Of a stretch of 64,000 bases of DNA, positions 1 through 12,249 are shown piece after piece; the stretch's first letter is position 1; each line of letters begins with the position of its first letter. The translations under genes and the position numbers were made by a program. The notes below the pieces were generated by a model. It made no database searches and was not told where the DNA came from. It saw only the letters and a program-made list of their open reading frames with translations. The stretch comes from Dichetophora obliterata (lineage: Eukaryota > Arthropoda > Insecta > Diptera > Sciomyzidae): NCBI GenBank assembly GCA_963920525.1, contig OY986435.1, positions 179,336,266 to 179,400,265 of the forward strand, in the 5' to 3' direction.

Positions 1-3000
1 TATTAATAAAAAAAAAACAAAAGACTTAGGAAACGAACTTGCTAATGTCATTCAAGCGGTGCTGCTGAAATCGCGATATAAGTATTGAAAATTATTGCTG
101 GCTTATGCTTTCCTGCAACCAACGAAAGATTTTTTAATTTAATTTTTAATTTAATAAAAAAATTTTTTTATTAAAAAAAAACAATAAGGATATTCACACA
201 AATTCATTTATCGCAACGACCATTAAAGAATGCAGCAAACCCGCTGACCAGTGCAGCTTATATTGAAATTCAATTGACCAAACAATGCTGCTGCTCATTG
301 AAAAAGCCGGCATTTTTGCTAATAAAAGAGCGAGTCACTTCAAAATACAACACAGAGCTGAGAGAAAGCAAGCATGAAAGAAAGCTCAGTTTGCACAAAA
401 ATACAACAGCCACCAAAATCACTCAATAGCGATTTCGTTCACTCAAAAGAAAGCAGCTTAAGTGTGTTTGCTGCTGCTGATAACTCAAGACTGCTCAAAA
501 TAAATGAGAAATGCGCAACGTGAGAAACACCTGCATTTTGGTTTCGAGATATACTAACTTTCTTGTAGTTTTGTAGCATTTGGTGCTGTTGACGGTTTTT
601 CTATTGTAGCATTTTTCAATTGTTTTTATTTTTTTATAACGATTTGGTGTGCCCAATCTTCGGGATTGAGTTGTGTGTGCTGCTTTGGAGTAAAATAAAT
701 TTTTCGACATCGGCCTTCTTGTTGAAGATGATGGCATGCGGCTGCTTTTGATATAAACAATGACTTCAAATATACTAAAATTCTGAAGAACTATTAAGTA
801 ACTCAAGAACTTTTGATAACAAAGTACATGGATTTTCAAATAAAACGCAGCCTTTTTTATTGAGGCAATAATTTCGTTTATGTCTAATTTTATGTAATTT
901 TTATTAATTTCACTTTATACGCCTAGCTACATATGATTCAACTGAATTAATTTAAAATAAAATCAACAAAATGAGATTAAACGAAAGACTTAAGTAACGA
1001 ACTGCACTGAATTAATTTCGCTGTTATTGTTGCAATGACACTCATTCACCTTTAAGCTTAGGTGTTTTTCTAATGTTGTGGACGTTTCAAATTTGTAATG
1101 TTTAATAATTGAGGCATCTTGCTCAAAATTACAATAACATTAAAAAGCATTCGTTGGCTTTGTGACGGTGTTGTTGATTGAAGTTAACGCTAAAATGTTG
1201 CTTTGGTTCTGATTTTTTGTTTGTTCTTTATTTCCGTCAATTCGAATTATGAAAAATTTTAAACAGAAGTTAAGTTCTTGCTATCGCTCTATTTTTTATT
1301 TGTTTATTTATTATTTTTTTTTTTTTTTTTGCATAATTGAGTAATAGCTCAATTTGTTTTTTTTTATATAACTCTAAATTGCTTTAATTATATTTGATGA
1401 TATTTCTTCACAATTTCCTCTCTGCTGGCGGCAATCTTTGCTACAATCTTACAACTCTTATTTTCAGTCAATTGCTTTTTGAAATTTTTTTAAATAAATT
1501 GAACAGAACTGCTTGTTTAACTTTATTAAATTCTTGCAATTAGATCTTTTCAACTTTTTCCGAATTAAGAAGTTCGGGTTCATTGCAAAAATTACTTGAA
1601 TATGCCTGATTACTACTTGCGAGGAGTATTTTTATATAAAAACAGTCTTTATGAAGACTCTCCTGTAAGTATTTTTTTAAAAAATATCGTTTTTGTGTTT
1701 CACATTTCATTTAAGCTACCACTTTTTCAAATATTTACATATGATCATTTAAATTTTTTACACATCAAAAGGTTCAATTCTTTTGTTACAACATATCTTC
1801 AATTCTCATGTTTTAAGCCTGTCTTCACTAAAATGTGTTTTGAATTTTAAAACTATTTACATAAAGTAGAATTCCATTCGCTCAAACACTATAGAAGTAA
1901 ATTTTTATTAGGGCTTTCTACTACTTGTGCATTGTGATGTTAATTATTGTCATATTTAGAGTAAAATCTTTAAGAGTTAAGTTTTTGTTTTATTTTTGTA
2001 AAAATGTACTCAGCCTCTGTTGTGTTACCTTTTAACAAATTGATTCCACGTCACAGTGATTAACATAAAAAATTATTTAAATTTTCTACATCTTACAATA
2101 CAAATAATTATTTGTAAGCATTTATCTTAAAAGCAAACATTTCCTATCCCTGTGTATATTATTCCAGTTTAAATTTAAGCTAATAAGTATAGTTAAAAAA
2201 CTTTGTGTAGTTAAAAAAATCGAAATCAAACAGCATCTACCGTAGTGAAAAAAAACTATGTATTGAATTAGTAGGATAGAATAAAATCGTTGCTAAAACC
2301 TTTAGAAGGAAAGCAGAAATAAAATAGAAATTTTTGATCAGGGGATGGTTCGCTCATATCATCATCTTATGTACATTTAGAAAAAAATGGGAAAAATAAA
2401 TATGAAATATAGGAACATTTTTTCTTAAATCTTAAAAAAATATGTTAAATTTTTAAAGTTCAGTTTGAAGAAGTGCAGTTTTTTTATATGGTTTTCATTT
2501 GAGTTCTTTAAAAACTTATCCATAATCGAGAAAAAAAAGTCAATGAAATTAATTCTTGTTTTTTATAATTCAAAGCATATTCAGATCCAATTCCTAAGGA
2601 ACTGAAAAGAAAACTATATAATAAAAAAATTAAAGTTCCTAAATAATACCTCCTAAAATCTTATTTTTATCTATAGATGGCTTCATACATTTTGAGTAGC
2701 CCTCAGGAGAAAAATGGATTAGCTTGGTTTCAATCTCCTTAGCAACGATTTTGCATACAGAGCATTGGCACATGCAACCAAATTGTCGTTTTTAATATTG
2801 CGTTAGAAGTCCACAGTATTTTTTCTAGGGAGGGGTAAAGGCATAAAGGCGGGTAGAGTGTGCGCTTCCAAGAGAAGGCAAAGTGGAAGGGAAGGTCTTG
2901 AACTTCATCCCTCCCAACTTATACCCAGAAGGCATTCTTTTAACTAGGGATGCACAACGAGTGCCCTCGGCGTCAACGTTGCGAGTGACTGCGAGCACTC

Positions 3001-3360
3001 AGCAACCGATCATATAAAACACCAACAAAGTAGTATCTGAGTGTGTGAGTATTCAAAGCACTGGACAATAGTTAAAAGTACTTAAATAAGTTGCAATAAT
3101 TTAGCATGTGTTTTTTAAGACAAATTAACATAAAATTGTGATTTAAGACAAAAATAAACTACAAACACATTTCAAATATTAGTTATGTTGCATGTTAAGA
3201 AAATATTAAAAAAAACTATTTATTAAAGAACACATATAGGACTGCACAATAAAAAAATTTAAACTGGATGATTACGGCAACTTAAACATTGTTGCAAATT
3301 TAGAATGCAACTAGCAATAAGCAATAAATATAAGAATAATATAATGTTATAAAAAATATG
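1..3360. other. No gene recognised; AT-rich spacer
   Basis: No coding frame here shows a recognisable motif or biased composition. Visible items are a long T tract near 1310-1330, a short repeated phrase (about 22 bases at 10-32 and again near 980-1002), and a less AT-rich patch at 2820-3030 without an obvious partner. It could be intergenic or intronic host DNA. Confidence 0.5.
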
Positions 3361-3524
3361 TTGTTGTTTCTTTGGAAAGATTCGTTAGAACAATTAATTG
3401 TTCTAGCTTTGACCTTACCTCAATAAACGATTTTAAACTATCAAACAACTAGAATTTGTATATAAAATCAAGTATGATTTAAGCTATCAAACATTTAAAA
3501 TTTGTATTTAAATCATATAAAATC
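3361..3524 (+). repeat. Direct repeat, copy 1 (about 164 bp)
   Basis: Matches 3926-4088 in the same orientation with only scattered substitutions, offset 565 bp. Both copies carry a perfect palindrome centred on AACAATTAATTGTT and the phrase CAATAAACGATTTTAA. It may be a local duplication or two copies of one short dispersed element. No coding potential is seen. Confidence 0.8.
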
Positions 3525-3925
3525 AGCATGATAAATAACAAGGGTCATTAAGAAAAAACTTTAATCAAATGGTAGAGCACCACCAAAAACAGAAACAAGC
3601 TGAAAATATATCAGCAAAAATATAAAAATAACTTCAGTAACCATGCTTTGTTAGTGGAAGACTTCCAGCAGACTGTTGGATTCCATAATAATAACATAAG
3701 CATAAAGACGTACAGCAAAAATACAACAATAAATGTGCAAATATGAAATGGGAGAAAAACTGAGAAATTAACACTTAAAATGTCATCGCTTCTGTGGTGC
3801 AGTGCGCTAGTGCATGCTTGCACGGGTATCACAAAGATTTCTGATAAAGCCTTTAGCATGGCCGAAATTGCAATAAAATCAGCTAGTGATTTTTTCCTTT
3901 TCTTATTGAAAAAACGTTGCTGTTG

Positions 3926-4088
3926 TTGTTGTTTCTTTGGAAAGATTCGTTAGAACAATTAATTGTTCTAACTTTGGTCATAAGCTCAATAAACGATTTT
4001 AAGCTATCAAACAACTAGAATTTGTATTTAAAATCAAGTATGATTTAAACTATCAAATATTTAGAAGCTATTTAAATCATATAAAATT
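3926..4088 (+). repeat. Direct repeat, copy 2
   Basis: Second copy of the 3361-3524 repeat. Here the central palindrome extends to 24 bases (3949-3972). The 400 bp between the copies holds no recognisable gene. From the end of this copy to about 4700 nothing further is identified. Confidence 0.8.
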
Positions 4089-4709
4089 AAAAAATATAAT
4101 AATCAAAATTTATTTTTCTTGTCAGTAAAACAGTGTAATATGTTGTATAAATTTGTTCAACTGTTTGTTTCAAAAACTAAACATACATCAACCCAATAGG
4201 AAATAAAAATAGTGATTATACACATATGCTCACATACGTGCATCTTAAAGTTTAGCGCCTCTTTATGTGTCATTATTGTTAGAATAAATTTATCAATGCT
4301 CAATGCACTTGCTTGGTGACACAACAACTAAATTTTTGTTGACAGTGACATCAAATAAAATTTCCGATTGGGTTTGAGTAATGATTGCTCAAAGAATTCC
4401 AATCATTTCTTTCTTTCAATTCGCGCAGTCCCCAAAAATACTCGCCACAGTCCATCACTCTTTTCAGCCGAGTTGTGCATCTCTACTTTTAACATATTGG
4501 TAGTAATGCTTTCCTTAGTATTCTCTGGAAGTGCTTCCAGAATTTTTTCCATAGAAAATTTCATTGAGCCCTTCAATGAAAGCATTCTAGTACATGTTTT
4601 TCAGCTGAACTTTGAGAAAGCATTCCATTTAATCAAATGGTTTTTTTGGTTAAGGGGATATTAAAAATCTCACGGACAATGTTCCTTTTCCCGATTTTCG
4701 AGATTTTGG

Positions 4710-5458
4710 TGATTTGATGAAATTATGTTTTTACAGTTTTTCTCTGTTAGAGAACAAAAAAATTCTAGGAGTATATTTTTTCTTTGTGAAATAAATCGTA
4801 CCGCCTAATTCTCATCTGTTTGAAAATTTCCTACATTTTTGTACTGGAGCCCCCTAATGGTTCGTTTTCTTGAAAATCTGATGCCAAAAAAATGTTATGA
4901 TGCGACCCGTACACACTGCAACCAAAACATAAGTTAACCTGCAACCAGATAACGTATTTTTTAGTACATTTAGTCATACATCAACGCATCAACAAAGCAG
5001 CAAAAAACAGCAACTGCGCTCAAAATATTAAACGATTTTAATTTTGCTGCAACCTGAGTTGCAACTGTCAATGAGTTGCGTTACTTCGACTTCATCGTGA
5101 TAACTGTCAAAAGCTTCCAAGTTACACTTCCAGCCTACTTTGCAAAAGTAAACTAAGTTAACGTGAAATACATATACTTTTTCACTGTGTTAATATTCAC
5201 AGTGGTGTAACTTCGTTTTCGAATGATCGATTTAGTTCAAATTTTGCAAAGCAGGGTTTTAAGAGTCGGGAAATTTTGGTTGGCATTAGATTTTCAAGAA
5301 TACGAACCATTAGGTTGGCTCCAGTACAAAAATGTTGGAAAATTTTAAATAAGTTAGAGTGGGGGGGGGGGGGTAAGTTTTACTTCACAAAGAAAAAAAA
5401 CCCCTAGAATCCTTTTTTGTACTCTAACTATGAAATATTGTAATTTCATCAAATCAGG
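4710..5458. repeat. Long inverted repeat (arms about 185 bp)
   Basis: The arm at 4710-4893 is reverse-complementary to 5276-5458. Shared blocks include GATTTGATGAAATTA, TTTTTGTACTGGAGCC and TAATGGTTCG. The right arm carries a G tract at 5347-5360 that the left arm lacks. A second small element (4908-5150) sits between the arms. A related single-arm sequence appears at about 42860-43110, so this looks like a dispersed foldback family. No transposase is visible. Confidence 0.7.
4908..5150. mobile_element. MITE-like element, family A copy 1
   Basis: Starts with CGTACACACTGCAACCAAAA and is collinear, in reverse orientation, with 11947-12247. Shared blocks include ATAACTGTCAAAA, TCAATGAGTTGCGTTACTTC and GTTACACTTCCAGC. 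The right terminus has decayed. It is short and non-coding, hence a non-autonomous DNA element of unknown superfamily. Confidence 0.6.
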
Positions 5459-7230
5459 TCATCCTAGTTCATCTTCATATAAAATTATTAATTTAAAATA
5501 AAAAAAAAATTTAATTCGTTCCATAGTGACTTTTTTTTCAAAGTTCTATATTGCAACATGTTGCTGTCTTTCCAGCTAGCTTAAGATTACCAAAATAAGT
5601 TGAGATTTGGCGAAATGGGAGCATTTTGTTTCGTAGGCAAATGTATTCATGTGAATCGGTGTTTTACCAAGAAAAAAAAAACGTTAAAATTACCGTCATT
5701 AAGCAAATTCTCAACCGATGTTTATATTCTTGGGTTCAATAGAAAGGTTTTTTAAGTGTAATTTAGTTTTTTTAAAAATAAAAATATTGTCTGTGGAACA
5801 TTATTTAAATAAAATTGATGGAAGCACAAACATTTTTGAGAAATTTTCAAAAATTACATGCATTGGCTTCACTACACGCTTCGTTTGGTTTTTTTTTTTA
5901 GATTTATTTGTACTAAATCATTTTCTACGTTAAATTTTACTGAGTATAAGTGCATTTTGTTTTCCATTGCTAATAAGGAAAATGGCTGTAAAACATCAAT
6001 AAATCTCGGAACAACAAAATTCGAACTCATAAACTTTAAAATTCAATTGAAAGAAATTGTGATGACATTGAGGGGTCAGACCAGGTGCGATGGACTCTCA
6101 ACATGTTCCTCTTTGAGAATTTCTACAAACGGTTCTTGTAATTTTCTAGCGGTCACACTATGTTATTGTTGTACAACTATTCAAGAATATGTAAAAAAAA
6201 AATTAAAATCAATCTCTCTTATAATACAGATTCTATAGCTCTTAATACCCGGTGTGCCAGGATAACTTTAACTAACCAGAGTTACTTTAAACGCGTTTTT
6301 CTCAAAATCTGCAATCTAACTAAAAGACCGATTGTAATATTTTTTTAATTATTTATAATGTATTTCTGCACCCCATTTGCCAAAATTAGCATTTTTGAAA
6401 AATTTGTCTAGTTTTTACACGCAACAATATGATACAAAAATAACGTAAAATTTTTATTTTCCCTTTCACGCTTCATAATTTTCCATATTTCCATATTTCC
6501 ATATTCTGTTTTGATAAATAATGTGTTTTCACATTACATCCGAATGCATTTTTTTCAGACGATCTGAAGCCGAGCCTTGATGTGGCCCAATTTTCACCTT
6601 TTTTAAGCACGCTAAATTTAGCGCCATCTTTATATATAAAAACTATATGTTACAAGTGTTATGCTACATGTTAAAAATTTTTTTTATTTAAACTGATGTA
6701 AAATTAACATTCAAATGAAATTTTTTGTTCATATAATATTCTTATTTAGAAAACATCTTTTAAAATATGTATGCCTTAATTCCAATAACTTTTGCCTAAA
6801 AGCTCCCTTAAAACGTTTAATTCCATAAATGTTTGTATATTTTTTGTCTTGTATAATTGTAAACTTGTAACAATAATCAAGCAAGCGCACATCAACATAC
6901 TATCGACAGCGCATAATTTTGACACCAAGAACAACGCAATATATTCAAGCAAATTTCATTTTAAATATACTTCTGATTTGAGTACTGTTACATTAATGTT
7001 TTGCTTTTATTTTCTCCTTTGCTCACTCGTACTTGGTGAAAATTGAAGAGAATAAGTATTTGAATTTTAAGCAAATGTCTTGAAGTGGCGTTCAAATGCA
7101 TTCGTGCAGATTTTTCCCGAATTTCACGGCATTTTGGTGTTAAAAGTAGAAGTAGTAGTGGTTGCGTTTTGTTGGTGGTTAAAAAATCCCTCGGAAAATA
7201 TCTAATATATATACATTATTGCTAGTTGAA
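5459..7230. other. No gene recognised
   Basis: AT-rich sequence. A short microrepeat of TTCCATAT units lies at about 6481-6508. Several open stretches of 60-126 codons occur (for example 5858-6238), but they are rich in F, I, K and N, as expected by chance in AT-rich DNA, and show no motif. Confidence 0.5.
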
Positions 7231-7237
7231 ACCCTGC

Positions 7238-7500
7238 GCTTTGATGCCATGATCCCTTGTCCAACACCCATAAAATGTTATCAGTGAAACTGCACTTGTA
7301 AATTGTGGTCGAATACTGAATTCCAAACTCCAAAGCTATTCGATATTGCAAATTTCGGTTGTATGGGAGGTGGCACGCCACCTTATTCAAAGCCCATAAA
7401 ATGCTTTCAGTGAAACGGCACGTGTAAATTGTATTCCAATACCGAACTCCGAAGAATTGCGACCTATAATTCCAAAGACATTCGATACCAAATTGTATCG
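7238..7500 (+). repeat. 126-bp tandem repeat, about two units
   Basis: The phrase CCCATAAAATG starts at 7267 and again at 7393, followed in each unit by a shared run ending AATACYGAAYTCC. The first unit contains a GTATGGGAGGTGGCACGCC phrase. A similar phrase (GTATAGGAGGTGCCACAC) reappears at about 9866-9890, just past the LINE, which suggests the LINE landed inside a further unit. A reverse-orientation copy is at 27785-27850. Confidence 0.65.
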
Positions 7501-7512
7501 GGTCCGAAGTAG

Positions 7513-9767
7513 ATTTTTTAGATTCTATTCTATCTATTGGGTTGTATCAAATTAATTCTATTCGAAATGCCTTAAACAATATATTAGATTTAGTTTTTTC
7601 GGATTTAGAGTTTAGAGTTAGAGAGTATGCTGTTTTGAAGCAATTTGCCCTTTATCTAATAACAGTGTCCATCACACTGCTCTTTTGGTTCAATTCGATA
7701 TTCTGGCTCTAAAAAATCCACTTCATGGTGAGAGTGTTTTTGAATTTGCATTTTCGAAGGCTAATTATACTGTAATATCAGATTACTTAAGTAGTATGAA
7801 TTGGTGCACAATCTTTGGTAATTGTCTACAAGATAATTTTGATTTATTAATTAATGTCACTAATGAGACGTTTCAGAAATTTGTACCTTTGAAAAAAGTC
7901 CACATGAGCAATGAACCTAGTTGGTAAAATAAGCGTGTTGTTAATCTAAAAAATATTATGAATAAAAAACATAAGAAATTTAAGAAAAATTATATATTCC
8001 GTCATGAATATTGCCAGGTACGCACAAATTATGAGAGTCTTAAAAAGTTTTTGTATAGAATTTATTTACTTGCTTTAGAATCAAATATAAAAAGTAATCC
8101 TAAATCATTTTGGACTTTTTTAAATAATAAAAAAAATACCTGGGGCCTTCCTAAAAATATGTTTTATCTTGATAAATGTTCGGATAACCTCCAAGATATT
8201 AGTGAGTTATTTGCTTTCTTTTTTCAATCAAATTATGCTTGTGATAATGCTTCTAACAATCATGATCGTGTTACGCCCGTCGATGTACCAATTACAGACC
8301 TTGGCTGCATCTCTTTTTCAGAATATGATGTCTTTGAAGCTTAAGTAAGTCATGGTGTTAAAAAGGGTTGTGGGCCAGATAATATTCCGCCCATATTTCT
8401 TAAAAACTGTGTTTTTGCCTTGACTCATGTTTTCAATACGTCACTCCATGAAGGGAAATTTTTAGACATCTGGAAGATATCGGCAATTACTCCAATTTTT
8501 AAATCGGGATCAAGGCAAAATATTGCAAATTATCGACCGATAGCTAAATTACCACTTATTTCTTACATTTTTGAATCTTTGGTAAAAAATAAAATTTATA
8601 ACTTTATTTAAACTAGATTATCTGAGATGCAGCATGAATTTGTGTCAGGTAAATCTACCTCTACTAATCTATTTTTTACACTCTTTTTACACACTTTCTG
8701 TCCAATAATATGGAAAAAAGGAAGGTCATCAAGTAGACGTTATATTCACGGATTTCGCAAAGGCTTTCGATAGAGTTCAACACTCTGTTTTGATTAATAA
8801 GCTAAGTAGCCGCGGATTCCATTCCTCACTACTTCTATGGTTAGAGAGCTACCTTGTATGTGTATATGTATTGAATATGTTCAATTTGGTAATAACTTAT
8901 CTAAATACATTGACAATTATTCTGGGGTACCCCAATGTAGCCACCTAGGTCCTCTGTTGTTTGTTCTGTTTATCAATGATCTTCCGAATTATGTTCGCTT
9001 TTCTGAGTGCTTGATGTATGCTGATGATGTAAAGATCTTTAGATGTGTGGACTCTCACGAAGACTCCCTATTGCTTCAAAGTGACATGGATAGTCTCCAA
9101 TTTTGGTGCGAGACCAATAAATTGCATCCTCATTTGTCTAAATGTACTGTAATGTCTTTTTCTATGAAGAATCAACTTTTCGAAGGTTCTTATGGTATTA
9201 ATACGGTATTCATTGAGAGAGTCGACTTGAAAAAAGACTTAGGGGTTTTATTTGAGCAAAAGTTAAGCTTTGTCAAACATTTTGATGCTATTATATCAAA
9301 AGCGAATGCGATGATGGGATTTTTATCGCTCAATACTAAAGAGTTCTCCGATCCCTTTACCGTGAGGACCATTTTCTTCCTCAATATTCTATACATATTA
9401 AAAGAATTGAAAATATTTAAAGGCGTTTCACTAGGTTAGCAATTCGCAAGCTCCACTGGGATTTTATGCCTTCCTATGAAGCGCGATGTGCTCTTCTTGG
9501 ACTAAAGTCTTTGGACTTCTCGCCTTATTTGCTCGGGATGTAGTGATGAATTATATTGATTGTGCACCACTTCTATCTCTTTTCAAATTTTATGCACCTG
9601 AAAGAAATTTTAGGCAAAGGCAATTGTTTTATATACCCTACAGAAGAACTAATTGTGGCAAATGTGACCCTGTTTACAATATGACCAAAACGTTCAACAC
9701 TATCTGCAGCTCGATTGAAATCACCCAAACTAGGGTAGCATTTAAAAACGATATCTTGCTGAACTAA
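7513..9767 (+). pseudogene. LINE endonuclease/reverse transcriptase pseudogene
   Basis: The frame begins with an endonuclease tail (ALNNILDLVFSD), passes a linker with FWTFLNNKK, then the RT domain: ITPIFKSG and NYRPIAKLP (about 8480-8560), TDFAKAFDRVQH (about 8750), GVPQCSHLGPLLF (about 8930; family consensus PQG, here PQC) and the catalytic MYADD box (about 9016). Most segments share one frame interrupted by stops at 7925, 8342 and 8609. A frame change affects about 8640-8836 and another the last segment (9486-9767). The product would reverse-transcribe the element RNA at the target site. This copy cannot make it. Confidence 0.85.
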
Positions 9768-9857
9768 TTTTATAACCTACGATTAAATTATGTACTTACA
9801 GTAACTGTATAACAATAAATGTTAATAGTTGATTGAATAAATAAATAAATAAATTAA
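7513..9857 (+). mobile_element. Decayed non-LTR retrotransposon (CR1/Jockey group)
   Basis: 5'-truncated LINE with the C-terminal part of an endonuclease, a reverse transcriptase and a 3' region. It ends in an (AAAT)n-type tail at about 9836-9857. It lies in a tandem-repeat array whose phrases flank it on both sides. It is related to, but clearly diverged from, the LINE at 44737-47514. Confidence 0.85.
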
Positions 9858-9899
9858 TATTTTGGCTGTATAGGAGGTGCCACACTCTATTTTCAATAC

Positions 9900-10843
9900 T
9901 AAAACCTTTCTTGTTGTATGTTTAATAATTCCTGAAGTGTTATATTTCTGCAATTTGGTAATTGCATAATACCTTTGTGGTAAGTAACATTCTTGATTTA
10001 GATGTCTTTTATTAGAATAATTTCGTTTTTTATAGGAACATACAAGTTGCCCAAAATTTCCAAGAAATTGACATCACAAAAACTTTCGTAAATGAATCAA
10101 GCAAAAAGTGTTTAGTACTAATTTTAATTTTACTAAAGTGCTGGCTTTGAAAGTGAATATCTCGGTCTTGTAACAAAGGATTGCAATAATTTTTTTTTTA
10201 AGATTCTGTTTAATTGTTCGTCCAATCGTGTCTTAATCTTTTTAATTTTCGTTTCACTTCTAATTTTAATAATTTTCCAAAAAAAGACCTTAACGAATTT
10301 GTTTATTTCGCAAAAAACTTTGGTTAAAATATTTGTTATTGAAAAAATATTCAAAACCAAAAATGGATTTTTTTTAATGCTCTTTCATATGGTATGCATA
10401 AATGTAGGGTTGATTTAAAGTTTTTATCGTTAAAATTTAAAAAGTTTTATACGAACGAAAAATCAAGCGAAAAATATTATGAAAATTTAAGATTTTTTTT
10501 TTTTATTTTTATTACTTTCGTATTTTTTTAATTTTTTTTTTTTTGCACAAAAAGTAATAGTAAGTGAAATAATCATGACAATTTCTTAATTAGTTTCTGA
10601 GTTATACTCTCAAATACCCCTTCAAACACTGCCACAGCAACAAAAGCGCATCCTACCGGCACACATTTTAGACCTAACCATCTACAGATCCAGCCGCACA
10701 CACACACCAAATTTCATCGAAATCGGTCCAGCCGCTTAGGAGGAGTTCAGTGATAAAGCCATGTACAGAAGAATTTTATATATAATTTACTTTTACTTTA
10801 ATTGAATTTAAATTGTATTTGAATGCCTTCCAGAAGTAGGTTA
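9900..10843. other. No gene recognised
   Basis: AT-rich, with poly-A/T runs at about 10495-10545. At about 10710-10740 there is a phrase AATTTCATCGAAATCGGTCC followed by AGCCG. I recall similar phrases in many dispersed insect repeats, so this may be a repeat fragment. Confidence 0.4.
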
Positions 10844-11074
10844 GGGGTCGTCCATAAACTACGTTACTGATTTTCCGGTTTTTTTTACCCCCCCCCCCTC
10901 CCCCTGCGTTACTTTTCGTAGTGCTTTTCAAAACCCCTCCCCCTAAAGTAACGTGACATATGAAATTAACTCATTCGTATGATTATATATTTTGACTAGC
11001 TCTGACAATTTTCACTAGTATTACTGACTAGTATGACTAGATACATTAAAGGAACAATTGGAAAACAATCAATA

Positions 11075-11264
11075 ATTAATATCATCTGTAAAAGCTATTC
11101 CATCTGCGATCCAAGATTCGATGCTCTCAATCGCTGGGATAGAAGAAGCTGGTAGCTTTGTTGAGGATTCTTCAAAATAGAATTTTTCATCGGATTCTAT
11201 GTCGACCCATTGGTGAATCCTCATTTCTAACGCAAAGAAATTCACCTGGTCTTTGACAGAGTAC
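11075..11264 (-). pseudogene. Open segment in 1-kb element, unknown protein
   Basis: About 60 codons are open on the minus strand, with a non-random acidic composition including FFALEMRIHQWVDIESDEKF and SIPAIESIESWIADGIAF. No start or stop context is convincing and no family is recognised. It sits inside the inverted-repeat element 10844-11856, so it is more likely a remnant of that element's gene than a host exon. Confidence 0.35.
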
Positions 11265-11442
11265 CCTTAAAGGCTGCACCCGAGCTGCACCAAGTTCTGT
11301 GTTTTTGTGTAAATGCTTTCTGAAAATTTATTTATTTAAATAGTATTTTTTATTCCGATATATTGTAAACGATATAATACAAACTTATGGCAATTCATAG
11401 AAGTTTTAAAAACGAAATACAAGCCGCAGGTAGAACGCGACC

Positions 11443-11682
11443 TTGAACCGATTTCTTCTTTCTGAGAAGGACAGTACATGTCATACGGTATCTCCTTTGA
11501 TCAAGAACATTCAAGCCTTAACGTCAAAGCCTGTCGAAAAAGCAAAGACCCAAATTTTTCAGACGTGTGCTGAGATGGTGAAGGAATACCAAAAGGTTCC
11601 TGTGTCGAGGGAAAAGGTGGTGGAAGAAATCGTTGAAACAAAAGTTAACCATCAATTTAGACGATCAAACATAAACATGTAA
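11443..11682 (+). pseudogene. Open segment in 1-kb element, unknown protein
   Basis: About 79 open codons with charged, protein-like composition (for example EMVKEYQKVPVSREKVVEE). No ATG opens it and a stop lies just upstream in frame. It may be an old exon or remnant of the element's protein. It is on the strand opposite to the segment at 11075-11264, which argues against one simple gene. No family is recognised. Confidence 0.3.
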
Positions 11683-11946
11683 GGTTAAAAATTTTTGAAA
11701 TGATTGTGTTATTAATTAAAGGTTTTTCGTCGATTTTTTCGATTTTTGGTAACGTTACAATATCTAAACACCTCCCTCCCCTACCGTTACTTATCGTAGT
11801 GCATTTCAAAACCCCTCCCTCCCCCTAAATTGGTAACGTAGTTTATGGACGACCCCTTATGCGAATGCCTCTTGTAAGCGATTCTCGATAAGGCTAAAAA
11901 GAAGCACCATTGGATTTAAAGAATGTCTTCTGGAAGCAGTGTCCCT

Positions 11947-12247
11947 AATGGGCCCCATACAGGCTGCAACCAAAGCAAAGCTGGAAGTGTAACTTGGATG
12001 TTTTTGACAGTTATCACGATGAAATCGAAGCGTGTGTGTCGAAGTTACGTAACTCATTGACGATTGCAACATAGGTTGCAGCAAAATTGAAATCATTTAA
12101 TATTTTAGTCGCATTGTTGCTGCGTTGCAGCGTGTATAGCAAAATGAATTACTGGAATCATCGCAGTGTGTGTGTCAAACGTTTTAAAAAATACATAATC
12201 TGGTTGCAGTTCTACTAATGTTTTGGTTGCAGTGTGTATGGGCTGGG
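11947..12247. mobile_element. MITE-like element, family A copy 2
   Basis: The termini CCCATACAGGCTGCAACCAA (left) and, inverted, CCCATACACACTGCAACC (right, ending about 12247) form imperfect inverted repeats. The body is a reverse-complement match to 4908-5150. It is non-coding. Target duplications are not evident. Confidence 0.65.
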
Positions 12248-12249
12248 TA

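Larger units (their letters stand above)
10844..11856. mobile_element. Inverted-repeat DNA element, about 1.0 kb
   Basis: The termini GGGGTCGTCCATAAACTACG (10844) and its reverse complement ending at 11856 match over at least 24 bp. Inside both ends lie C-rich tracts and a second shared block containing CGTAGTGC and TTTCAAAACCCCTCC. The flanks on both sides read TTA, compatible with a 3-bp duplication of PIF/Harbinger type or a TA duplication. The interior holds two open segments that may be remnants of an encoded protein. Confidence 0.75.

Noticed and set aside
495..839. 114-codon open stretch on the minus strand
   Set aside because: No domain-like pattern, AT-rich chance composition, no splice or promoter context.
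5347..5360. G tract as a possible quadruplex element
   Set aside because: One uninterrupted homopolymer in one arm of a repeat; more likely slippage or a sequencing problem.
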